27,888 nucleotides of DNA, taken from contig CAJTPF010000006.1 of assembly GCA_910578175.1 (NCBI GenBank), positions 95,091 to 122,978 on the forward strand. The letters are read 5' to 3'. This DNA is from an uncultured Lachnospiraceae bacterium (GTDB lineage Bacteria > Bacillota > Clostridia > Lachnospirales > Lachnospiraceae). The translations under genes and the position numbers were made by a program. Shown piece after piece: positions 21,351 through 27,888 of this stretch (positions within the stretch are counted from its first letter, which is position 1; each line of letters begins with the position of its first letter). The notes under the pieces are model-generated. The model was given only the letters and a program-made list of their open reading frames with translations. It was not told the DNA's origin and did no database searches.

Positions 21351-22052
21351 ATGAAAGAGATTCAGATATTACAGGAAATGAAAGACATGCTCCTCAGTCA
21401 GGTGGATTTTAAGAATGGCGTGATCAAAGATTCTGCGGAACAGATGGTTCAGAACGGACTTGTTCTGGATGTAAGGTGGAAGGGAAATGTGCATTTACGA
21501 TTTTATAACCATGGCGTCCATTTCCGATATCTTGTTGTCAGAAATGAGGAAGCGGTTTCCCCTGCTTATTTTGCCGGCAGGCAGGATGAACGATTTTTTA
21601 AATTCATCCAAAAACTTGTGAATGAGATTGAGAATGGAAATTTTCATAAGAAAAAAACAATGAGCGAAGAGATAATGGAAACAGTCTGCAGGAGGAATCT
21701 TACAAGCTGTATGAATGATACAAAATGGAAAGAGTTTCTGTTTGCGATGACAGAAGAAATCTCGGTTGCAGTTCCTTATGATTATAAGACTCTTTTTGAA
21801 GACAGCCGGGAAAAGCTTCTTTTTGGTACGTCATATGATATTGAAAGTTTTAACTGGCATGATTTTAAATCTCTGGAATGGGTAAAGTTAAAGCCGAAGT
21901 TTCAGGAACACATATATCAGGGCAGAATGATAAAAGATCAGATTATAAATCATGATGTTGAAGATGAATTTTTAGCGCTTATGAAAAAATATCATATTCC
22001 TTATGAATATGACAAGAATGGAGAAGTATATGTGATATATGGATATCGGTAA
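21351..22052 (+). CDS. Uncharacterised protein with DUF6678-like C-terminal part
   Basis: 233 aa, soluble, no signal or TM segment. The N-terminal ~105 residues are a separate mixed region. The C-terminal part has a MNDTKWKEF motif (near 119-127) and SLEWVKLKP (near 180), which recall DUF6678 proteins, some of which sit near toxins as candidate immunity proteins; this match is from memory and weak. AGGA overlaps the stop of the lipoprotein gene, 6-8 nt before the ATG, so expression is likely coupled. No toxin gene is visible nearby. Confidence 0.6.
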   Translation: MKEIQILQEMKDMLLSQVDFKNGVIKDSAEQMVQNGLVLDVRWKGNVHLRFYNHGVHFRYLVVRNEEAVSPAYFAGRQDERFFKFIQKLVNEIENGNFHKKKTMSEEIMETVCRRNLTSCMNDTKWKEFLFAMTEEISVAVPYDYKTLFEDSREKLLFGTSYDIESFNWHDFKSLEWVKLKPKFQEHIYQGRMIKDQIINHDVEDEFLALMKKYHIPYEYDKNGEVYVIYGYR

Positions 22053-22159
22053 GAGGCAGGATTTGAATTCTTATATATAATTTCAGAAAGAGATCCTGTC
22101 AATAAAAACAGATCCCAAGACTGCGATCTGATCCATTTATCATAGAAGTCATTAAAATT

Positions 22160-22191
22160 GGGAGGACCGCCGATCGATCGGCGGTCCTCCC
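22160..22191. terminator. Perfect 32-bp palindrome between convergent genes
   Basis: A flawless GC-rich palindrome, 16-nt half-sites beginning GGGAGGACCGCC and centred on GATC/GATC. In the minus direction it is followed by AATTTTAAT, so it suits termination of the YfhO-type gene, whose stop is 30 nt away. In the plus direction no T-run follows, though it lies after the DUF6678-like gene. Confidence 0.7.
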
Positions 22192-22221
22192 GGCAGATAC
22201 AGAATAGAAACAAAGTAGATC

Positions 22222-25167
22222 TTATTCTTCTTCCGTTTCCGCAATCCTGTTTTCATTCAGTCTCTTTTTCTTCATAAAATCCGCGGCTGCGATGGCAATA
22301 AAGATTACAACACAGGAAAAGGAAATAGCCATACCAAGTTTAAATCCAACCGGTGAATACTTAAATACTATTTTATGTTCCCCGGCGGTCAAATCTACAG
22401 CCAGCAGTGCATTTTCAAAGGCATGGGTTTCTGTCAGTTTTCCGTCCACATAAACCTTCCATCCTTTGTCATATGGTATGGAAGTGTACATGGTGCCGTT
22501 TTCGGCGGCGGTAATGGTACCTTTCAGTTTCGTATCTGAAAAAGAAGTTAGTTCCAGACCATGTTCATTTAACGTATGGAAGGTATCTAAAAATACATCA
22601 TTGTCATAACTATAAGCGTAAAACTGGATGGAACTTACATCATCATCATCCGACTCAATCATTACACGGCTTCCTGGTTCGAAGATGCCCAGATCCAGAA
22701 TATGCTTATGCTTCATGGAAGAGAACGTCTTATTTGTAACAGTTCCGTCTGCAGCTGTTGTTGTCACCTTGATTTTTTCCACGGAAGTCATAACATAAAC
22801 AAAGAGATTGGTTTTTTCGGAGAAACTCACCTGATTGGAAGTGTCCACCATTTGCCTTGTAAATAATAAATCCGTTTTATCCGTAACATTGATACAAAAT
22901 GAGTTTTGGACTTCAAAAGGATTGGACTGTGTCAGATCCCAGTTGTCTTCCAGTGTGGACGGAATCATAAATCCCAGGGGAAGAGTGTACAGGTTTTTAT
23001 ATAAGAAATTTCCGTCAGCTCCAGTAAAATGTTTTGTGGTATCCGTATCGTCTCTCAAAGTATTACTGATCACATACTTGATTGAGAATAATGATTCTGT
23101 CAATGGCGTATGTCCATAGTAGGCATAGGCATTTGTGGATTTTTCAAAGCCAAGGGCGCCGTAATAGTCGCTGAGTCCTGCGTTGGCCGTACTGGAAAAA
23201 GTAGAAGCGCCGTAATAGCCGTTCCAAGCGGCATCATTTTTCGTGCGTCGGTCGTATTTTTCGGTACGGTAGAACAGGGAATCATCATTCTCTTTTGCAA
23301 ACTGAAGTATCTCCTCGATAGGCGGATTATCCTTTAAATAGTAAGTACGGTTTGAGGTGCTTAATGCGGTTTCTTCGGTATTGATAAAGCTTTCAGCAAT
23401 GATGACCACAAACAACAGATACGTAACAAAGCTTTGCTTATAATTATTATTTTTCAGCATTGCGATCACAATGGTATAAAACAGCAGGAAGACCACACTG
23501 ACATAGATGATCATAAAACTGTAGTCTTCGCCTACCATCAGTTTTTCAAAACTCAGGAACAGTGCCAGTGCGCCTCCAAAAGCATATAATAACTGTTTCG
23601 TGGTGATTTCCCTGATATAGTGCAGAGCTTCGTAACTCATGGTCAATATCAGAAAAATATAAATGAAAGACTCCCGGCAGGGCAGACTGTTCGGAAAATG
23701 AAATCCGTGCCAGATATAATTTGGAACATTGGTATTAAAACTAACAAGAAAAATTCCAATCAGAGAAACTTTTGCAATCTTTTCCTTAAATTTAATTTTC
23801 GGATTGACGATATAAAGCGGAACCAGCAAAAATATAATGATACTGCAATATAAATTCGGATCATGGGCAGAGAAGATTGCCGGGTCTACATTGATCAGCG
23901 AGCGGGACAGCATATCGTAGACCGAAAAATAATTCGCTATTTTATCCGGAAAATTAAAATCACCGGAAGCGGTGGCACTTAAGGCGCTGTAGGCCGGAAG
24001 TACGGTAATGGCGGCAAAACCTCCCGCTAACAGGGAATAAACCGCAAAGTTTTTGATTTTCCGTATATAGTAGTTCATGTTCTTTGTACTGTCGTCAGAA
24101 TAAATCAGGGCAAGAAAATACAGAACGCAGTAGATACAGATCATGATTGCAATATAGTAATTGGAAAGTATGGCTATGCCCAAAGAAATACAGTACATAT
24201 AACATTTGTCTTTTTTTACCAGACGTTCCAGACCCAGCAGAATCACCGGCAGCAGAACGAGGCAGTCCAGCCACATCAGGTTCCAGCTGAAAGCGGCAAA
24301 GTAAGAAGATAATGCATAAAAGATACCAAGGGCCGCAATATATGTCTTTTTGGTATCAAAATGTCTGCGGATATAAAAGGTGAAAGTCAAACTGCACAGG
24401 GCGGTTTTAACTATAATAAATATATTCATTATTTCTATTATATGTTTTCTGGAAACCAGACCGATCAGCCAGTTGACCGGACTGGCAAGATAATAGGAAT
24501 AAAGAGCGCTGAAATTCACACCCAGACCGATATCCCACGAATAGGTGAAGCTGCCCCCGCCGGTTATCTTATCATATAATTCCATGTGGAAAGGAGCATA
24601 CTGGTGATAACAGTCGCTTCTCAGATACATATTGTCTCCAAACGGATAAATTTCACGCATTTTGTATATTACCAGCAGAATACATACAGGAATCACAAAC
24701 GAAAGTATGTAACAGAGATTATCTTTGCAGTATCCCAAAAAACCGGTAGGTTCTGCTGCTTTTTTGTCTTTAAATACAAATAATTTGCTGATCACATAAT
24801 TAATGATCACCACAAAGACGGCAGAGATGATCTTGGAAACTATTACGGGCATACCCATCAGCATTACGGTGGCATAGATAAATACAAGACTGAATAACAG
24901 TGAAAATACTCTTCCGCCTACAAAGGAAAGAATTTCATCAATGACGATATTCCATTGAAATGATCTACTGTCAAATACAAATAATTTGTTTGTCACATAG
25001 GCAAAGATTACGGCAACAATCCAGGCGATCACATTTGCCAGCAGATAATTTACCGAAAATGACAGACAGACCAGATAGGTGATGAAATCCACAAGGGTTG
25101 TAAGAATACCGAATACCAGATAAGATACGGTTTCCTTATTCAATACTTTAGACTTTAAATGATTCAT
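22222..25167 (-). CDS. GtrA-YfhO fusion: lipid-linked sugar flippase plus GT-C-type glycosyltransferase
   Basis: 981 aa. Residues about 10-135 form a GtrA/GtcA domain with four TM helices and two repeats of the motif NKLFVFDS / SKLFVFKD. From about 150 to the end it is a YfhO family protein: many TM helices (about 150-580), an extracytoplasmic region (about 590-930, with WNGYYGASTFSS and LPLGFMIPS), a GWKVYVDGK motif near 915, and a last TM helix. YfhO proteins transfer sugars to surface polymers such as lipoteichoic acid, using a GtrA-type flippase and a CsbB-type transferase. Here flippase and transferase are one polypeptide. Its start overlaps the upstream transferase gene by 20 bp, with the RBS AAAGGAA inside that gene. 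Confidence 0.9.
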   Translation of the reverse strand: MNHLKSKVLNKETVSYLVFGILTTLVDFITYLVCLSFSVNYLLANVIAWIVAVIFAYVTNKLFVFDSRSFQWNIVIDEILSFVGGRVFSLLFSLVFIYATVMLMGMPVIVSKIISAVFVVIINYVISKLFVFKDKKAAEPTGFLGYCKDNLCYILSFVIPVCILLVIYKMREIYPFGDNMYLRSDCYHQYAPFHMELYDKITGGGSFTYSWDIGLGVNFSALYSYYLASPVNWLIGLVSRKHIIEIMNIFIIVKTALCSLTFTFYIRRHFDTKKTYIAALGIFYALSSYFAAFSWNLMWLDCLVLLPVILLGLERLVKKDKCYMYCISLGIAILSNYYIAIMICIYCVLYFLALIYSDDSTKNMNYYIRKIKNFAVYSLLAGGFAAITVLPAYSALSATASGDFNFPDKIANYFSVYDMLSRSLINVDPAIFSAHDPNLYCSIIIFLLVPLYIVNPKIKFKEKIAKVSLIGIFLVSFNTNVPNYIWHGFHFPNSLPCRESFIYIFLILTMSYEALHYIREITTKQLLYAFGGALALFLSFEKLMVGEDYSFMIIYVSVVFLLFYTIVIAMLKNNNYKQSFVTYLLFVVIIAESFINTEETALSTSNRTYYLKDNPPIEEILQFAKENDDSLFYRTEKYDRRTKNDAAWNGYYGASTFSSTANAGLSDYYGALGFEKSTNAYAYYGHTPLTESLFSIKYVISNTLRDDTDTTKHFTGADGNFLYKNLYTLPLGFMIPSTLEDNWDLTQSNPFEVQNSFCINVTDKTDLLFTRQMVDTSNQVSFSEKTNLFVYVMTSVEKIKVTTTAADGTVTNKTFSSMKHKHILDLGIFEPGSRVMIESDDDDVSSIQFYAYSYDNDVFLDTFHTLNEHGLELTSFSDTKLKGTITAAENGTMYTSIPYDKGWKVYVDGKLTETHAFENALLAVDLTAGEHKIVFKYSPVGFKLGMAISFSCVVIFIAIAAADFMKKKRLNENRIAETEEE

Positions 25168-26125
25168 GTTTTTTATTGGTTCCTTTCATATTAATATTGG
25201 TTTGTTTCATTATATATATAGGCCTGTCCTTGGATTCCATATAAATATGACCGATGTACTCTCCAAGGATTCCCACGGAAAATTCGATGATACCGCCCAG
25301 AAACAGTACGGCAGATAAGGTAGTCACATAACCCGGAACATCAATTCCGAATATCAGTGTCTGAATGACTGTAACGGCAATATAGATAAAAGCAATGATG
25401 GAAATAAAAAATCCCATTCCGGTCACCATCCGAAGCGGAGCCACTGAAAAAGCAGTAATCCCGTCCACTGCATATTTAAATAATCCCCAGAAACTCCATT
25501 TTGTGGTTCCTATGGCACGTTCGATATTCTCATAGGGGATCCATTTGGTCTGAAATCCCACCCATTCAAAAATTCCTTTGGAAAAACGCTGAACCTCAGA
25601 CAGTTCCAGAATAGAATCTACCATCTGTCTCGACATGATCCGGAAATCGACAGCTCCCTGTATCAGTTCAATATCCGTCATGCGGTTGCTGAGCTTATAA
25701 AAGGTTCTGGAAAACAGGCTTCGGATTCTGGATTCTCCCTTTCGATTGGTACGTCTGGCAGCGACACAGTCAAATCCTTCTTTTATTCCCTGAATCATCC
25801 CGGGAATCAGGGAAGGCGGATGCTGAAGGTCCGCGTCCATGATTATGACATAATCTCCGGAAGAATACTTCAGTCCTGCATACATACCGGCTTCTTTTCC
25901 AAAATTTCTCGAAAAAGATACAAATTTCACATTTTCATGTCCTGTGGCCAGGTCTTTGATGATATTCAGTGTGGTATCTTTACTTCCGTCATCTATAAAA
26001 ATATAAGAAAAAGAATAATCCTTTATCTGGTTCAGAATCTTTGAAGTTTCTTCATAAAATACATTCAGTCCCTCCGCTTCATTATAGCATGGGACAACGA
26101 TATCTATTGTATGCGTGATGATCAT
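25148..26125 (-). CDS. GT2 polyprenyl-phosphate glycosyltransferase (CsbB/GtrB/DPM-like)
   Basis: 325 aa from ATG 26125. The frame is open to 26185, but that ATG sits at the predicted transcription start and cannot have an RBS. The chosen ATG directly abuts AAAGGAG, so its spacing is unusual. GT2 fold: IDIVVPCYNE (7-16), IDDGSKD (44-50), DAD metal motif D97/D99 followed by LQHPPS, and QRFSKGIFEWVG. Two C-terminal TM helices anchor it. It would load a sugar from a nucleotide donor onto undecaprenyl phosphate on the cytoplasmic side. It is coupled to the GtrA-YfhO gene, the expected flippase and acceptor transferase. Confidence 0.9.
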   Translation of the reverse strand: MIITHTIDIVVPCYNEAEGLNVFYEETSKILNQIKDYSFSYIFIDDGSKDTTLNIIKDLATGHENVKFVSFSRNFGKEAGMYAGLKYSSGDYVIIMDADLQHPPSLIPGMIQGIKEGFDCVAARRTNRKGESRIRSLFSRTFYKLSNRMTDIELIQGAVDFRIMSRQMVDSILELSEVQRFSKGIFEWVGFQTKWIPYENIERAIGTTKWSFWGLFKYAVDGITAFSVAPLRMVTGMGFFISIIAFIYIAVTVIQTLIFGIDVPGYVTTLSAVLFLGGIIEFSVGILGEYIGHIYMESKDRPIYIMKQTNINMKGTNKKHESFKV

Positions 26126-26192
26126 CTCCTTTGTTGCGGCATTATGGTACCAACAGATAGTATTGTGAAAATGGCACAAAAACATACCTTAT

Positions 26193-26221
26193 ATCATACT
26201 AGAAAATGTATAAAATTGCAA
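26193..26221 (-). promoter_or_regulatory. Promoter of the glycosylation operon
   Basis: On the minus strand TTGCAA (26221-26216), 17-nt spacer, TATGAT (26198-26193). The predicted start near 26186 gives a leader of about 60 nt to ATG 26125. Confidence 0.65.
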
Positions 26222-26406
26222 GTTAAAGGAGACTTTTGAGTTGCATATTTTTTGTAAGAAAAATCAGCAGGGATTAAAAAGAGGATCAAATAAAAAAATA
26301 TAATCAGTTATTTACTATTTCCCTCTAAAAGAAGGGATTTATGATATTATGATAAAAATTAATTTTATGTCAAAAATTGCAATAATTTGAAAGGTCAGGT
26401 GGGGCA
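26222..26406. other. Intergenic region between divergent genes
   Basis: AT-rich spacer upstream of the transglutaminase-like gene. I see no convincing promoter for that gene; TATTAT/TATGAT boxes near 26345-26353 lack a good -35. A weak inverted repeat, CCCT...AGGG, lies at 26321-26336. Confidence 0.4.
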
Positions 26407-27888
26407 ATGGTTACAAAACTAAAATCTAAAACATATATGTCTGTGGTTATAGGCATATTACTGGCAATCATACTGATGATTCCCATAACAGTATGGGCCG
26501 GAGAGACAGGCGTTACATCAGAGAATGATTCTTCCCTGTTCATAAAGGAAGGAGGTTTACCGGAAGCTGCTTCGGAGGAGATTATCGGGATAGCGGAGCG
26601 GAGGCCGGGAGAAACTAAGGTTTATGGACCGTTCAGGGCAGCGGGGCTCTCTTTTGAGGATTATCTGGTCAGTCAGTTTCAGCAGAAAACAGTATTTATA
26701 GATGTGGAAGATTATAAGATAAAAAAAGAAGACATATATGAAGCTTTTGCGGCGATTCTTAACCGTCATCCGGAATTGTTTTATGTGAGTACATATTTAA
26801 CTTGGTATTATAGTCTTTCTACCGGATATGTGACAGAGATTAAAGTAGAATATTTTGATTATGATGAAGACGCCATAAACAATGAGACGGATAAAGTCCT
26901 GAACTTAATTGATGACGGCATGAGCGATCTGGAAAAGATAATCTTTATCCATGATTATCTTTGTATTGATGTAGAGTATGCATATGAAGATTATCTAAAC
27001 GGAACCGTACAGCCGGATGCCCATTCGTTAAAGGGAGCGTTATTGGACAAGTCTGCGGTTTGCGACGGATATGCCAGCGCATTCCAGTATTATATGCTGC
27101 TGCTGGATATTCCGTGTAATACCATAATCAGTAGGGACCATGCATGGAATCAGGTCTGTGTAAACGGTAAATGGTATTTTGTGGATGTGACATGGGATGA
27201 TCCGGTCTGGGATTATTATGGAAGCGTAAGTCATCAGTATTTGTTAAAAAGCAAAGAGGCATTTTCAAAACATGACTGGAGTACGGTATCCGGCCATGAA
27301 GAATGTAATGATACTGCATTTGATACCGCATTTTGGAATAATTCTTCCACACAGCTCATCCTGCGGAACGGAGAATGGTATTTTGTAGGTTATGATGGAA
27401 TCTTGTATAGACATGATTTTAAAAAACAGCCGGTTACAGAGGCAGGCAGCGCAGTTACAAGTCTGAATGCCAAGTGGCCGGTATTCGGCAGCAGTACTGC
27501 TTTCTATGGAGGACATCATGTTAAGATTTCTTCATTGGATGACGTATTATATTACTCACAGCCATCAGGCATTTATAAATGTAACTTTGACGGTTCGAAT
27601 AAAAAACTGGAAAAAAATGTTGATACATCCAAAGGCTATGTGTATGGAATGAAGATCGCTGACGGAAAATTATTCTATCAGACGGCAAAAGAGCCGTATA
27701 CGAAAGAACGGGAAAATTATATTGATATCAGAAAATTAAAAATAAAATTATCGGGTACCTCCTATGCCTATACCGGCACGGCCCGGAAGCCAAAGGTTAC
27801 GGTAGACGGACTGGTGAACGGAACGGATTATACGGTGGCATATAAAAACAATACGAATGTGGGAACTGCTACGGTGGTGGTGACCGGA
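26407..27888 (+). CDS. Secreted transglutaminase-like protein with Ig-like repeat, 3' end beyond window
   Basis: 494 codons, open to the last base, so the C-terminus is missing. Signal peptide at residues 1-36 with an Ala-x-Ala-like site (TVWA/GE). A transglutaminase-like domain (about 130-275) has the full catalytic triad: Cys219 (SAVCDGYA), His245 (RDHAWN) and Asp260 (FVDVTWDD). A region with DUF5050-like propeller features (about 300-430) follows, then the start of a bacterial Ig-like repeat (YTGTARKPKVTVDGL, VNGTDYTVAYKNN), common in Lachnospiraceae surface proteins. It may act as a cysteine peptidase or crosslinker outside the cell. RBS AGG 7 nt before the ATG. Divergent from the glycosylation operon. 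Confidence 0.85.
   Translation, partial: MVTKLKSKTYMSVVIGILLAIILMIPITVWAGETGVTSENDSSLFIKEGGLPEAASEEIIGIAERRPGETKVYGPFRAAGLSFEDYLVSQFQQKTVFIDVEDYKIKKEDIYEAFAAILNRHPELFYVSTYLTWYYSLSTGYVTEIKVEYFDYDEDAINNETDKVLNLIDDGMSDLEKIIFIHDYLCIDVEYAYEDYLNGTVQPDAHSLKGALLDKSAVCDGYASAFQYYMLLLDIPCNTIISRDHAWNQVCVNGKWYFVDVTWDDPVWDYYGSVSHQYLLKSKEAFSKHDWSTVSGHEECNDTAFDTAFWNNSSTQLILRNGEWYFVGYDGILYRHDFKKQPVTEAGSAVTSLNAKWPVFGSSTAFYGGHHVKISSLDDVLYYSQPSGIYKCNFDGSNKKLEKNVDTSKGYVYGMKIADGKLFYQTAKEPYTKERENYIDIRKLKIKLSGTSYAYTGTARKPKVTVDGLVNGTDYTVAYKNNTNVGTATVVVTG

Noticed and set aside
1..27888. CRISPR array, transposase, integrase, tRNA or rRNA
   Set aside because: No regularly spaced direct repeats, no DDE or integrase motifs, and no cloverleaf or rRNA-like sequence were seen on either strand.

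Overview
The window looks like chromosomal DNA from a Clostridia of the Lachnospiraceae type. It is moderately AT-rich, uses strong AGGAGG-type ribosome binding sites and some GTG/TTG starts, and carries a SCIFF ranthipeptide locus, the Firmicutes gene order secDF-recJ-apt, Tad-like pilus genes, a CNNM/CBS protein and a YfhO-type membrane protein. I see no rRNA, tRNA, CRISPR array, insertion sequence or phage gene. No genus is claimed.

Layout. (1) 1-2256: tail of a Tad/type II secretion-like cluster, with a truncated TadC-like membrane protein and four small single-TM proteins, one only 51 aa; they overlap or are tightly packed. (2) 2226-3479, minus: CNNM/CBS-pair protein that overlaps the pilus cluster tail to tail. 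(3) 3666-5730: the SCIFF locus, with a four-TM TIGR04086-like protein, the 46-aa six-cysteine precursor (strong promoter), a hairpin, and the radical SAM/SPASM maturase. (4) 5833-10529: fused SecDF, terminator, RecJ and Apt; relA, often next in this order, is not here. (5) 10571-13056, minus: PHP phosphoesterase coupled to an ABC-F ATPase. (6) 13235-15949: a GlgX-like GH13 protein that has lost its catalytic nucleophile and acid/base residue, then TraX. (7) 15946-17106, minus: CapA-like surface protein behind a leader of about 245 nt, transcribed from a divergent promoter pair that appears to share one -35 box with (8). (8) 17480-22052: a five-gene run encoding pyridoxamine kinase, a small radical SAM protein, a Maf-HAD fusion, a parvulin-type lipoprotein and a DUF6678-like protein. 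(9) 22222-26125, minus: a polyprenyl-phosphate glycosyltransferase translationally coupled to a GtrA-YfhO fusion, which looks like a complete envelope-glycosylation machine in two genes. (10) 26407-end: a secreted transglutaminase-like protein that runs off the window.

The most noteworthy items are the apparent GH13 pseudoenzyme, the shared -35 divergent promoter with the long GC-rich capA leader, the two-gene glycosylation module, the Maf-HAD fusion, and the SCIFF/secDF region with its intercistronic hairpin and a possible short uORF coupled to secDF. All functional calls come from reading motifs; no database search was run.
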